Source: Patescibacteria group bacterium (GTDB lineage: Bacteria > Patescibacteriota > Microgenomatia > UBA10105 > UBA927). Taken from it: 64,000 nt of DNA. The stretch's first letter is position 1. The number at the start of each line of letters is the position of its first letter. Of this stretch, positions 24,602 to 33,769 are shown one piece after another. The translations under genes were made by a program, and so were the position numbers. The stretch lies in NCBI GenBank assembly GCA_003545435.1, contig DPYI01000025.1, forward strand, positions 16,166-80,165. Direction: 5' to 3'. Below the pieces are notes generated by a model. That model did no database searches, had not been told where the DNA came from, and worked only from the letters and a program-made list of their open reading frames with translations.

Positions 24602-26289
24602 AACTCGTGTTTACTTCTGACAGGCCTCTCCCCGGCTCGGTTTATCATCTCAGGTGATATAATCTGATTTCTCCTATAGATTACCACAACGCTCCCGTCA
24701 CTTGGTACTATCACTTCACCGATTGCTTGGTATGCATGGGGATAAACATCCAAAATTTCATGAAAACAACCAGAAGATACCCCGTCAACAGGTGATGATA
24801 CGTTTCTGGCAATAATGTAATCTTTATTTAAAAAATCCATCATATTGAACGTTCCAATGCTGGATACATAGGAAAAAAGAAATACTCCGTTTGTCAAATA
24901 GTGTTCAATGGAATAGAGTGCATTAGTCAGAGGCTCATGGACAATCAAGACCGACACCTTTGTTGGCTTCTCCCTGCTGTCTTTTGCAATTATTGACACG
25001 ACACTGTTTGCGTGAATATACTCTTTTACCGGAGGCCAGACCATGGATGTAAGATAAATCCTTCGCGGATGCTGGATAAAAGAAGGGAGAACGATATCCT
25101 TGAGCCCCTGTTTTCCCATAATTCCTATCCCCCACAGACACCCGAAATAACTCATGACACTGAATGTGCTTATGAGAATAAATAGCGTCCAATAAAGACG
25201 AGGAGCTTTAATGCCTGTCAGCCAAATCCCGGAAAGCACGGCGATAATCGGATAAAGAGGAACAATAAACCGATCATCTTTCCACAAAAACGCCGCGGAA
25301 AAAACAATGTACGGAATCATGAAACTTAGGAGCAATCCGCCGTATTTTGTAATCCGGAAAAAACAGAACCCGCATCCCAGGAGGAACAACATAAAATAGA
25401 AAACTGTATTTTGGGAAATAATGTTTAGGTAGTACACGAGCGTTTTGACAGACCAGGGATTTGCGTATTCAATCCCTTTGTATGCTGTTACCCATGCCGA
25501 GCTGTTTATACTGTTCCTTCGAACATAATCGAAAAACAGAGAAATATTGGGAATGTAATAAAGAAACAAGGACAACATAACTGATAGAATTATGAAAATA
25601 AATGCATTTGATAACCGAATTATCTTTTGACTTTTTCTTTCTTTTTTCCATGAAACAACAAGGATAGACAATTCCCATAGTATTGCTCCTGAAATGAATA
25701 TCGGTGCTACCCATCGCGTCAGGGATCCTCCAACAAACATAAGGGCTGCATAAACGCTCATCCGTCTGTTTAAAAATCCGTTACTTTTTAAAAGAAACAG
25801 CATCGATAAGGAAACCCACATGGTTGTTGCCGTTTCAGAATAAGCAAAATGCATATAAAAGAGAGGAAATCCCATTCCTGCAAAAATCAGAGAGGCAAGA
25901 ACAGCGCTTCGCGTATTACCAAATTCTTTTACAATAAAGTAGATAGCCAAAAGTGTCACGATAAAGTATATTCCGTTTACAAGAAGAGAGACAAAATAGC
26001 TTTGTTCCGGCCCGGTGATCGTAAGGACGATTGCACTTATGAGAGGATAGAGCGGTTGCCTGTAGTCACTGGCCTTCATAAGTCTCGCCCATAGATCCGG
26101 AGAAGGAGACCGCAGTAGAGAGTAAAATGTTCTGGATAATCCCACGTAATGGTGCTCGTCCCACTGCGGATACTGTCTGGTTTTTGAAATATATAGCATG
26201 TGACCGATAAAAATTCCTATGCATATGAAAGTCAGAAACAGTGTAGGAATATCACTCTTGGCTATCAATCTCATTTTTTTAATAATCAT
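24598..26289 (-). CDS. GT-C glycosyltransferase (PMT/ArnT-like)
   Basis: 563 residues from the ATG at 26289, which lies 17 bases after the upstream gene's stop; a longer frame to 26505 would overlap that gene by 200 bases and is rejected. About 12 helices. The first external loop has YPQWDEHHYVGL, the acidic pair of PMT/ArnT enzymes, followed by DYRQPLYPLIS; a soluble C-terminal domain contains VSVLIVHEPLTNALYSIE. It should move a sugar from a polyprenyl-phosphate donor on the outer face. Coupled to the FkbM gene. Confidence 0.8.
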   Translation of the reverse strand: MIIKKMRLIAKSDIPTLFLTFICIGIFIGHMLYISKTRQYPQWDEHHYVGLSRTFYSLLRSPSPDLWARLMKASDYRQPLYPLISAIVLTITGPEQSYFVSLLVNGIYFIVTLLAIYFIVKEFGNTRSAVLASLIFAGMGFPLFYMHFAYSETATTMWVSLSMLFLLKSNGFLNRRMSVYAALMFVGGSLTRWVAPIFISGAILWELSILVVSWKKERKSQKIIRLSNAFIFIILSVMLSLFLYYIPNISLFFDYVRRNSINSSAWVTAYKGIEYANPWSVKTLVYYLNIISQNTVFYFMLFLLGCGFCFFRITKYGGLLLSFMIPYIVFSAAFLWKDDRFIVPLYPIIAVLSGIWLTGIKAPRLYWTLFILISTFSVMSYFGCLWGIGIMGKQGLKDIVLPSFIQHPRRIYLTSMVWPPVKEYIHANSVVSIIAKDSREKPTKVSVLIVHEPLTNALYSIEHYLTNGVFLFSYVSSIGTFNMMDFLNKDYIIARNVSSPVDGVSSGCFHEILDVYPHAYQAIGEVIVPSDGSVVVIYRRNQIISPEMINRAGERPVRSKHEL

Positions 26290-26305
26290 ACATATCAGCG
26301 AATCA

Positions 26306-27625
26306 TTACTGTTCGTTGTATTGAAGTATCGCAAATGCCGATAGAATGCTGATAATGACAAGTGTGGCATACGTGGCAACAATTCCAATCCGTTTGCTCC
26401 AGTTTCCTTTAATAAATACCGGAAGACTGATACACGCGCATAAAAAAAGCCACATCCGATGAATAACAAATGAAAAACCAAAAACCGGAACCCAAACCAT
26501 TTCAAAAAGGGATAATCCTAAAAGCGTTAAAACAGGGCACATAATATGCGGTATTTTACCGATTCCTTCTTTCAAAAAGACAGCAAATGAAACCGCAAAA
26601 AACGGATAGAACGGATACCGGTACCATCCGTGACCCAATTCGCTGGGTATTGCAAAAAGAAACACCAGAAGATAGGACAGAAATCCAACGATGATGCCAA
26701 TGTGTCTTTTGTAGTTAGCGGATATTACGACAAAAAGAACGATCCATCCCATATAAACCCATCCGTCAAGAAACGATCTGTCTGTAAGAAGCGGATCCTG
26801 AAATATTTTAAAGAAACTTCCGAAGCTTAATTGATATCGGTTCAGCTGAAGTTTCCATAATCCAAAAAAAACTTCTCTTCCGTATGCCATTCCATAGAAA
26901 CAAAAAGCGGTAATACTCAATGCCGCCATGGCAATGACACCGAATCCTTCTTTCTTCTTCTTATGAGAAAAAAAATACAGTGCAGAGGCAAGCGGCGCGG
27001 ATATCCATGGAACTTTCGAAAGAGGTAATAAAAAAGAGAGGATAAAAACTAAAATGAGATACGTCTTATTTTTTTTGTCCACATACAATTTTGCCAAACC
27101 AAGACTTGTAAGAAATAACGGTATAAAAAAATTTTCATTCTGTAAAATGCGTGATCCGATAGCTATAGACGGAAATATAGAGTAAATTCCCGCACTTATA
27201 ATCCCTGTTGTTGATCCATAAAAACTTGCAGCAAAGAAAAATACCGCAGCAATACTAAATATACCAAGGACAAAAGCAAGCGGACGAATGGTTGGAATTT
27301 CCACATCATCAAAATCCCGAACCCCGAATAGCATATTGGACATGCCAGCAATCAGACCGAAAAAGGGCGGATGCTCAAGATAAGGGCGCACAAGACGAAA
27401 AAGTGTATGATCAGGATTCTGATAAAAGGTTACATCTTTATATTGAGGATGCGGAGACCACGAAACAGGCACGCCTTCGGTAAGCAAACTTATTCCTAAA
27501 TAGGACCATGCAAATTCATCAAACGTCGCACCTTCCCTGGGCCATATGTAAAGGTTTTTGTAACGTAACAGTCCGCCGATTGTTAAAATCAGTAACAATA
27601 TCAAAATAACAGATAATTTTTTCAT
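26306..27625 (-). CDS. GT-C glycosyltransferase (PMT/GT39-like)
   Basis: 439 residues with about 11 helices. GATFDEFAWSYLG in the first loop provides the D-E pair typical of GT39/ArnT enzymes, and EHPPFFGLIAG is the following loop motif. Unlike most neighbours it lacks an extended C-terminal soluble domain. ATGA overlap couples it to the GT4 at 27622-28743. Likely uses a lipid-phosphate sugar. Acceptor not known. Confidence 0.8.
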   Translation of the reverse strand: MKKLSVILILLLILTIGGLLRYKNLYIWPREGATFDEFAWSYLGISLLTEGVPVSWSPHPQYKDVTFYQNPDHTLFRLVRPYLEHPPFFGLIAGMSNMLFGVRDFDDVEIPTIRPLAFVLGIFSIAAVFFFAASFYGSTTGIISAGIYSIFPSIAIGSRILQNENFFIPLFLTSLGLAKLYVDKKNKTYLILVFILSFLLPLSKVPWISAPLASALYFFSHKKKKEGFGVIAMAALSITAFCFYGMAYGREVFFGLWKLQLNRYQLSFGSFFKIFQDPLLTDRSFLDGWVYMGWIVLFVVISANYKRHIGIIVGFLSYLLVFLFAIPSELGHGWYRYPFYPFFAVSFAVFLKEGIGKIPHIMCPVLTLLGLSLFEMVWVPVFGFSFVIHRMWLFLCACISLPVFIKGNWSKRIGIVATYATLVIISILSAFAILQYNEQ

Positions 27626-28743
27626 AAGACTTGCCTGACTGCCTCTTTTAAAAACGCATCACTTTTTTTCCCTGCATCGGTCCACGTCAACGATTCAGCC
27701 CATGTATGAGCATTTGTTTGGTATTTTTTATATATCTCTCTATCCTGATACAGATGTAGCGAAGCACGGGCTAACTCTATAGGTGAATTATCAGTAATAA
27801 CAATTCCGGTATGTCCGTCACGTACGACATCACGAAGTCCGGCAACGTTATAAACAACCGATGGAGTATATAAAAAGCCTGCTTCTAATACTACCAATCC
27901 CCACCCTTCTTTTACCGAAGCATGTAACAGAATATGCGCTTTCGCCATTCGTATAAGTTTTTCTTTTTCATTCAACTTACCAAACCATGTTACTTTTTCA
28001 TATATACCGTATTCACGGATCATCGATACAATTTTTTTTACATATCGATCTTCTCCGCCGCCTACAATCCATAATTTGGCTAAGGGTAATTCTTTTTGAA
28101 CAAATGCGAACGCTTTTACCACTTCTTCTATGCCTTTCATTTTTACCACACGGCTAACGAAAATGAATGTCGGTACTTTTTCTTTTTTTACATGAACTTG
28201 TAACGCTATGTGGCGGGTAAAATTCGGAATCGGACAATGAATGACCGTGATTTGATTCCGTTTGATTCCCCGCTCCATAAGCTCATGACCGGTAGATTCT
28301 GCATCTGTCCAAAACAATTTCTTGCGATATAACCGAAGATACCATTCTTCCATATGCTTCCCGATCCAGGATATGGGAGGGTTATACATAAAATTCCATA
28401 TGTCCCCAGCGATTTCATGTATAAATACAATGATCGGTTTACTGGTACATAAAGGAGAAAAAAAAGGAATTCCATGAACCTCATCAACTATCAAATCATA
28501 TTCATGGCTATGGAGAAGCAGATAGAATGGTGCAAGAAGATAAACAGTCTGTGACCCTGCCTGACGAAGGATACGTACATTATCAATCAGTTCCTCTTTT
28601 TTGGCTCCTTTATATCCGGAAGTGAACCATGTTACTTTGTGTCCCGCGTGAACCCACCATTTTGCATATTCCATCGTGACTGCTTCAGCTCCCCCGCTTT
28701 TCGGATGTCTGGTATCTCTCCAATTGAGTATTAATATACGCAT
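27622..28743 (-). CDS. Glycosyltransferase family 4
   Basis: 373 residues. The N-terminal motif NWRDTRHPKSGGAEAVTMEY is the acceptor-loop signature of a GT4 subgroup. The C-terminal domain begins VPTFIFVSRVVKMKGIEEVV, with the EX7E region KEGWGLVVLEAGFLYTP, in which both glutamates are present. It should be a retaining transferase using an NDP-sugar at the inner face. Placed between two membrane-glycosylation genes, with a 3-base gap to the DPM-like GT2 downstream. Confidence 0.9.
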   Translation of the reverse strand: MRILILNWRDTRHPKSGGAEAVTMEYAKWWVHAGHKVTWFTSGYKGAKKEELIDNVRILRQAGSQTVYLLAPFYLLLHSHEYDLIVDEVHGIPFFSPLCTSKPIIVFIHEIAGDIWNFMYNPPISWIGKHMEEWYLRLYRKKLFWTDAESTGHELMERGIKRNQITVIHCPIPNFTRHIALQVHVKKEKVPTFIFVSRVVKMKGIEEVVKAFAFVQKELPLAKLWIVGGGEDRYVKKIVSMIREYGIYEKVTWFGKLNEKEKLIRMAKAHILLHASVKEGWGLVVLEAGFLYTPSVVYNVAGLRDVVRDGHTGIVITDNSPIELARASLHLYQDREIYKKYQTNAHTWAESLTWTDAGKKSDAFLKEAVRQVL

Positions 28744-28746
28744 ACA

Positions 28747-29538
28747 TTATCCTATGTTTATTCTGAAATTTAATTCCGGATCAAACCTCCATTTACGTTT
28801 ATTAGTATTATCATAATAATGGAGAATATAAAGACGATAAAAAACCGCAAGTGTGTCCTGCAACATATTTTTCACGGTATATATAACCTTTTTGGATGTA
28901 ATACTTGATTGTACGTTTGCAAAATCCAGTTCAACCGGAGCTTCATATATGCGTGTATAGCCTAAATAATAGGAAACAGCCAGCATTTCAATATCAAAAG
29001 CGAACTGTTTTACCAGAAGTCTTGGAAGGACATCTTCCAGAAGCTTCCTTTTATATATTTTCATCCCGACCTGCGTATCAGTGATATTAAGTCCAAAAAG
29101 AATTCTAACTATCTTCTGATACACCCACGAATAGATCTTCCTAACCCAAGGGTAGATAATTTTCGAACCAGGATGACGTTTGCTTCCGATCACGATATCT
29201 GCTTTTTGGTATAAAAATTGTGTAATCATAAGCGGTAATGCGGATACGTTCAGATCTCCTCCGGCATCCATAAAACCGATGACATCCCCTGTTGCATGCG
29301 CAAATCCATATCTGACAGCATACCCTTTCCCGTGATTTGTTTTATACCCTGCAATAATTATCCGTTTGTCCTTTATTTTCTGTATTTCTTCCCTGCTGTT
29401 GTCTAGCTCCCCGTCTATTACCGGTATTATCTCAAAAGGGACGGAAAGAGTTGATAAAGCCTTAATAGCTGATTGGATGTCCCGTTTAATCGTGTGCTCT
29501 TGCTTATATACGGGAATGATGAGAGAAAATTTCTTCAT
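28747..29538 (-). CDS. GT2 polyprenyl-phosphate glycosyltransferase (DPM/dolichyl-P-glucose synthase-like)
   Basis: 263 residues, single GT-A domain, no C-terminal helices. FSLIIPVYKQEHTIKRD opens the fold; FMDAGGDLN is the acidic site and GSKRHPGSKIIYPWVRK plus TDTQVGMKIYKR follow, a pattern of polyprenyl-phosphate hexose synthases. The DAG sequence in place of DAD appears usual for this subgroup. It would supply lipid-phosphate sugar to nearby GT-C proteins. Its ATG overlaps the flippase stop by four bases. Confidence 0.85.
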   Translation of the reverse strand: MKKFSLIIPVYKQEHTIKRDIQSAIKALSTLSVPFEIIPVIDGELDNSREEIQKIKDKRIIIAGYKTNHGKGYAVRYGFAHATGDVIGFMDAGGDLNVSALPLMITQFLYQKADIVIGSKRHPGSKIIYPWVRKIYSWVYQKIVRILFGLNITDTQVGMKIYKRKLLEDVLPRLLVKQFAFDIEMLAVSYYLGYTRIYEAPVELDFANVQSSITSKKVIYTVKNMLQDTLAVFYRLYILHYYDNTNKRKWRFDPELNFRINIG

Positions 29539-30797
29539 GCTGATTGTATTGAAGACGTCTTACTATACATATAGTAAAGAAATGCAGATACCGCAAATAA
29601 GAAGGTCACTCCGATATTTACGGAAATAACCTCCATAATGGAATGATGGAAAAATGAAATAAAAACGATCTGAGTTATTGCAGCACAGACCGTTATAAAC
29701 CATATAGAAAGTCTATTGATCGCAAGGCAGGCCAGAACAAAAACATTTCCCAACGAATACAGTGAAATAAAAGACGCAAAATAACCCAGGTATAAAGCTG
29801 CACCGCTGTAAGATGAACCAAAAAGAAGATGAATTACTAACGCGGGTTTAATAAAGTAGATGAATGTGATTCCTATAGAAATAGCACACACTAATCCAAG
29901 TGCTACAACAAAGATTTTTCCTATTGGTTCTTTTTTTACCGATCGTTCAGACAAAACCGGAAATAAAACAGTCACAATAGCACTTGATGCGTAGAATATT
30001 ACTTTCCCGAGAGTTGCAATTGCTGAATATAATCCTGCTTCCTGCGGAGTGAGAAAATGCCTGACCAGTACTATATCCATTGAATACAGCGATGTAAGCC
30101 CTAAAAGACTGATAAATGTGGGAATGCTGAATAAAATCAGAGATTTTTTGGTAAGCGGAAACGGCTTACGTGCAGCGGTAAAAATAAATCTCATTGGAAA
30201 ATACAAAAGTCCTAATGTTATAAAAGCAGCCAGACCGGTACCTATCATGGTCCATTCTACCCCGAACCAGGCAAGAGGCGTACTGATAGAGAACTTTAAA
30301 AACATTCCTACACTGCTAAACACAGAGACCCACAAAAAAAGCTGAAAACCCTGCAATACGCTCAGATTTACTGCTGTAAAAATTGAAACTACGAAAATGA
30401 GAAATATCCAAAGCAGAGACCTGGGAGTAGTAAGATTAAGAAATGATCCCAACAGAGGAATCAGCATGATAAATACTATGCATGAAATGCAGGTTATTTT
30501 CACAAGAATTTTCACCATTCGAAAGTAAAGGTCTTTTGCCTCACCCCGTGCATTGCCGGCCTTACACTCTGAAAAATATTTTGTAAGTACGGTTTGAAGT
30601 ACTACCATTGGGACGCCAAAGATATAAAGAAGCGATATGAGGGAGGATAATTCTCCGTATCCCACTGGTCCGAGTATGCGTCCTGCGAACAAATGATAAA
30701 GGTAGGATCCGATATTTGAAATCATGCTCCCTACAAAAACAATCGCACTCCCCCGCATGAGCGTATTGGAGGTAATTTTCGTAAGTAATTTGTGCAT
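29535..30797 (-). CDS. Oligosaccharide/polysaccharide flippase (Wzx, MOP superfamily)
   Basis: 420 residues and 12 hydrophobic helices. The start (ITSNTLMRGSAIVFVGSMIS) and the early FAGRILGPVGYGELSSL are typical of Wzx/MurJ-like flippases, the latter being the glycine-rich loop after helix 1. It should carry undecaprenyl-linked oligosaccharides across the membrane. This is the only flippase in the window, and no Wzy or Wzz is recognisable. Cotranscribed with the DPM-like gene; repeat R3 precedes it. Confidence 0.9.
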   Translation of the reverse strand: MHKLLTKITSNTLMRGSAIVFVGSMISNIGSYLYHLFAGRILGPVGYGELSSLISLLYIFGVPMVVLQTVLTKYFSECKAGNARGEAKDLYFRMVKILVKITCISCIVFIMLIPLLGSFLNLTTPRSLLWIFLIFVVSIFTAVNLSVLQGFQLFLWVSVFSSVGMFLKFSISTPLAWFGVEWTMIGTGLAAFITLGLLYFPMRFIFTAARKPFPLTKKSLILFSIPTFISLLGLTSLYSMDIVLVRHFLTPQEAGLYSAIATLGKVIFYASSAIVTVLFPVLSERSVKKEPIGKIFVVALGLVCAISIGITFIYFIKPALVIHLLFGSSYSGAALYLGYFASFISLYSLGNVFVLACLAINRLSIWFITVCAAITQIVFISFFHHSIMEVISVNIGVTFLFAVSAFLYYMYSKTSSIQSA

Positions 30798-30832
30798 ATA
30801 CTTGTCTTATACAGAATACGTTCATTCATCTT

Positions 30833-30923
30833 GTCATTGCGACCCCGCCTTTGGCGGGGGAAGCAATCTTTATAATAAAGATCGCTTCGTCTCCCGACGT
30901 AACGTCGGGATCCTCGCGATGAC
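30833..30923. repeat. Dispersed inverted-repeat element R3, three hairpins
   Basis: GTCATTGCGA at the left end and TCGCGATGAC at the right end are near-perfect inverted copies. Inside are three successive hairpins: CCCCGCC-TTT-GGCGGGG (30843-30859), GAAGCAATCTTTA with TAAAGATCGCTTC, and CCCGACG-TAA-CGTCGGG (30893-30909). Same family as R2. It lies between the DPM1-like gene stop and the flippase start, so it could terminate or attenuate the transcript. Confidence 0.8.
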
Positions 30924-30970
30924 AGAGTGCGTAAGTTATGATATACAATAAGTTCGTTCTCATCTTTTTG

Positions 30971-31651
30971 TTAAACTCTGTTTTTGATGAGCGTCCATAA
31001 AGCTACCACTCCGTCAATCCACGTTAACTTTTTCCCTTCTTCGAATTTCCTGCCGAAGTATGATATGGGGACTTCATATATCTGATATCCTTTTTTTAGT
31101 ATTTTTGCGGTAAATTCCGGCTCAAAATCAAATCGTTTCGCCTTCAGTGTCATTCCGTCAATAACTTTTCTTCTGAATACTTTGTATCCGGTCTCCATAT
31201 CGGTAATGTTCGTATTATAAAGAATATTGGTTATAAAAGTTACAAATTTATTCCCCAATGCATACATATACATTGTAGAAAGATGAGGTCCCAAAAATCG
31301 CGACCCATAGACGACATCAACATGCGGATTATCAAATGGAGACAGAAGCGTTTCATAATCTTTGGGGTTGTATTCAAGGTCTGCATCTTGAATAAGAACA
31401 AGATCTCCACTGGCGTACTTTAGACCTTCAATGATCGCGCTTCCTTTCCCTTCGTTATGTATTTTATAAATAATCCTGTTTATCTTCTGCCATTTTTTCA
31501 ACAACATCGGCGTCTTATCTGATGACCCATCATCAACAACAATCACCTCCTTCACCCATCCGGGCTTTTTCCAGGATTCAACAGCCCCCAAAATGGCGTC
31601 AACAGTTCTCTCTTCGTTATAGACCGGGATAATTATAGATAATTTGTTCAT
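30971..31651 (-). CDS. GT2 polyprenyl-phosphate mannose synthase-like (DPM1-like)
   Basis: 226 residues from the ATG at 31651 (MNKLSIIIPVYNEERTVDAI), preferred over 31663 because it gives a 4-base ATGA overlap with the upstream gene. VVDDGSSDKT, LIQDADLEYNP (DxD), GSRFLGP and TDMETGYKVFRR are the standard DPM1 motifs. It transfers mannose or a related hexose from an NDP-sugar to polyprenyl phosphate. The PIG-V-like gene just upstream encodes the kind of enzyme that would use that product, so the two form a plausible pair. Confidence 0.92.
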   Translation of the reverse strand: MNKLSIIIPVYNEERTVDAILGAVESWKKPGWVKEVIVVDDGSSDKTPMLLKKWQKINRIIYKIHNEGKGSAIIEGLKYASGDLVLIQDADLEYNPKDYETLLSPFDNPHVDVVYGSRFLGPHLSTMYMYALGNKFVTFITNILYNTNITDMETGYKVFRRKVIDGMTLKAKRFDFEPEFTAKILKKGYQIYEVPISYFGRKFEEGKKLTWIDGVVALWTLIKNRV

Positions 31652-32742
31652 GCTACAAACCATCCTCTCAAAAACAAAGCCGATAAAATAATCTGAAGGA
31701 TAACAAACAACAGTACAATGCTGTATTGTAAAGACCGATTATCCAATTTACCGAGTATCAAAAAAAGAGGAAACGCAGAAAGAATATATCGGGGCATGGA
31801 AGATAACGTGCCCGTTAAAGTCGGAAGTGTTATCACCAGAAAACTGTACATAAGGTCAGACCATGACGTCTTCATTTTCCATCCTAACCACAAGACGCAA
31901 TAACCAAACAGTGTTGCGATTAATTCTACTATAGATATGAAATAGGAAACCGGTGTCGGCTGGAGAAACGCAGTAAACAGAATCTTTAAATACCGCCACA
32001 CAACCTGAGGCAATATGATAATACCATCGGTGCGATTGGCTCCGAAGAGAGGCTGCATGTGGAAAAAATATAACGGATCACCTTTTGCTACGTATAAATA
32101 TGTCATATACACAATAAGTCCCATAGGAATACATAAGATCGAAACAATGTCGCGGAGCAATATTTTTTTGGGCTTCTGACTAATATATTCAATTGCTGCA
32201 TAAAACAATAATAACGCTCCAAATAGTTTTGTGGCGCTTGCTAACGCTCCAAATATTCCCGCCCACATCCATAATTTTCTTTTTGAAAATACATACACGA
32301 GCACGGAAAGAAGAAAAAATAATCCTTCTGTATACACTGCACAGAAAAAAAAGCTTGTTGGAAAGGTAATTAAAAAAACTACTGTCCACAAAGCGGTATG
32401 TTTATTTGTTCCGTATACATAGGAATGGAAAATAAGAACACCGATACTATATGAGGCCAATGAAATATATGTTCCTATTATCCAATATGGTACATCAAAT
32501 AATTTTCTAAACGATGAGATAAGTATGGGGTAAAACGGGAAGAAAGCTTCGCTTAAATGAAAATATCCATATTCGGCTATACGTAAATAATAAATACCGT
32601 CATGGTTTGCCCACGGACTGGGTCCGTTATATCCTATATGTAACGGCACCATAGAGGAATATCTCTCGACGATATACAATGCTATCCGCCAAATCATCAA
32701 TAACAAAATGACATTCCTGCTAATTTCCCAAAACTTTCTCAT
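31648..32742 (-). CDS. PIG-V-like GT-C mannosyltransferase
   Basis: 364 residues, about 9-10 helices. The loop WANHDGIYYLRIAEYGY (44-60, with D48) and FFPFYPILI, followed by FPTSFFFCAVYTEGLFFLLS, form the recognisable PIG-V/GT76 pattern. The family transfers mannose from dolichyl/polyprenyl-phosphate-mannose to an acceptor on the non-cytosolic face. Its partner synthase is the next gene downstream. The start overlaps the upstream GT4 gene by 23 bases. Confidence 0.88.
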   Translation of the reverse strand: MRKFWEISRNVILLLMIWRIALYIVERYSSMVPLHIGYNGPSPWANHDGIYYLRIAEYGYFHLSEAFFPFYPILISSFRKLFDVPYWIIGTYISLASYSIGVLIFHSYVYGTNKHTALWTVVFLITFPTSFFFCAVYTEGLFFLLSVLVYVFSKRKLWMWAGIFGALASATKLFGALLLFYAAIEYISQKPKKILLRDIVSILCIPMGLIVYMTYLYVAKGDPLYFFHMQPLFGANRTDGIIILPQVVWRYLKILFTAFLQPTPVSYFISIVELIATLFGYCVLWLGWKMKTSWSDLMYSFLVITLPTLTGTLSSMPRYILSAFPLFLILGKLDNRSLQYSIVLLFVILQIILSALFLRGWFVA

Positions 32743-33769
32743 ACGATCGCAGTGTTGCTTTTGCTGTACGTTGCCAGGAAAATGTATGCATCCATGTGTG
32801 CCCGCGCTGAATTAATGTATTCCGTTCATCCATCGTAAAAAGTAAAATCCTTTTCATACCGTCCGCAATAGAATGATAATCGTTCGGATCGACCATGATT
32901 GACGGTCCTGCAATTTCCGACAGACTGGAAGAAGAGCTGCAGACAACCGGACACCCCAAAGACATAGCTTCAAGCACAGGAAGCCCGAATCCTTCATACA
33001 ATGATGGTTGAATAAGCGCTTGGGCATGAATATAGAGTGAGACAAGAATTTCATCGTCCACATATCCTGTTTTTATAACCTGCTTTGCGATGCCAAGTTC
33101 TGATATCATTGCCATAATTTCCCGTGTCTGAATAAGCGATTGATCTAAAAATGCCTTTCCGACCAGAACGAGTTGGATGAACGACGGATAATCCTTAATA
33201 CATGATGAGAATGCTTTTAGAAGACCGGGAATATTTTTATTCCAATTAACGTCACCAACATAGAGCACATATGTGTTTTTTATCCCATACTGTTTTTTAA
33301 TCAACTCAAATTTCTTTGATAAAATATTTTTTTGCAGGGAAGGAGCCAGATAAATAACATCAATATCATCTTTGCCAACGCCGATACATTTTTCAATATC
33401 TCTCTTTGAACATTCGGAGTCTGTTATGATTCTCTGTTTTCTTTTCAATGAATATTTTTGAATCTCCCATTTGATGCTTCCCCGCAGTCCTTTTGGAAAA
33501 TGCGCAGGATATACGATCGGAATAAGATCGTGAACGGTTACCACAGTAGGTTTTGGAGAGCATATCGGAAGCGTCAAAAAGAACGGGTCAAAATAAGGGT
33601 AATGGATAATATCGGTTTGACGCGGAATCTGTTCTCTGTGGTGAAACAGATAATACGTATGACGGGATTCGTACGTTTCCAATGCTTTTACGAGATTTTT
33701 GGTATACCCGCCTATTCCGCGGTTAGTGTGGCCTCCATAAAAAGGAGATGTGTCTATGGCGATTCTCAT
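32720..33769 (-). CDS. Glycosyltransferase family 4 (mannosyltransferase-like)
   Basis: 349 residues from the ATG at 33769 (MRIAIDTSPFYGG), the natural GT-B beginning; the ATG at 33811 would add 14 hydrophobic residues and lengthen the overlap with the next gene. VVTVHDLIPIVYP, NTYVLYVGDVNWNKN and the EX7E site YEGFGLPVLEAMSLGCPVVC are diagnostic of the GT4 subgroup that includes mannosyltransferases WbaZ/MtfB. Cytosolic, acts on lipid-linked intermediates. Overlaps the downstream PIG-V gene by 23 bases and the upstream gene by 47. Confidence 0.9.
   Translation of the reverse strand: MRIAIDTSPFYGGHTNRGIGGYTKNLVKALETYESRHTYYLFHHREQIPRQTDIIHYPYFDPFFLTLPICSPKPTVVTVHDLIPIVYPAHFPKGLRGSIKWEIQKYSLKRKQRIITDSECSKRDIEKCIGVGKDDIDVIYLAPSLQKNILSKKFELIKKQYGIKNTYVLYVGDVNWNKNIPGLLKAFSSCIKDYPSFIQLVLVGKAFLDQSLIQTREIMAMISELGIAKQVIKTGYVDDEILVSLYIHAQALIQPSLYEGFGLPVLEAMSLGCPVVCSSSSSLSEIAGPSIMVDPNDYHSIADGMKRILLFTMDERNTLIQRGHTWMHTFSWQRTAKATLRSYEKVLGN

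Noticed and set aside
24598..26505. Longer N-terminus of the PMT/ArnT-like protein to 26505
   Set aside because: It would overlap the preceding gene by 200 bases. The extra 72 residues are a shadow of that gene. The ATG at 26289 fits the spacing.
28747..29538. DAGGD instead of DADGD in a GT2 enzyme, as a possible inactive site
   Set aside because: The DAG-x-DLN form appears normal for this polyprenyl-phosphate synthase subgroup, and all surrounding motifs are intact.
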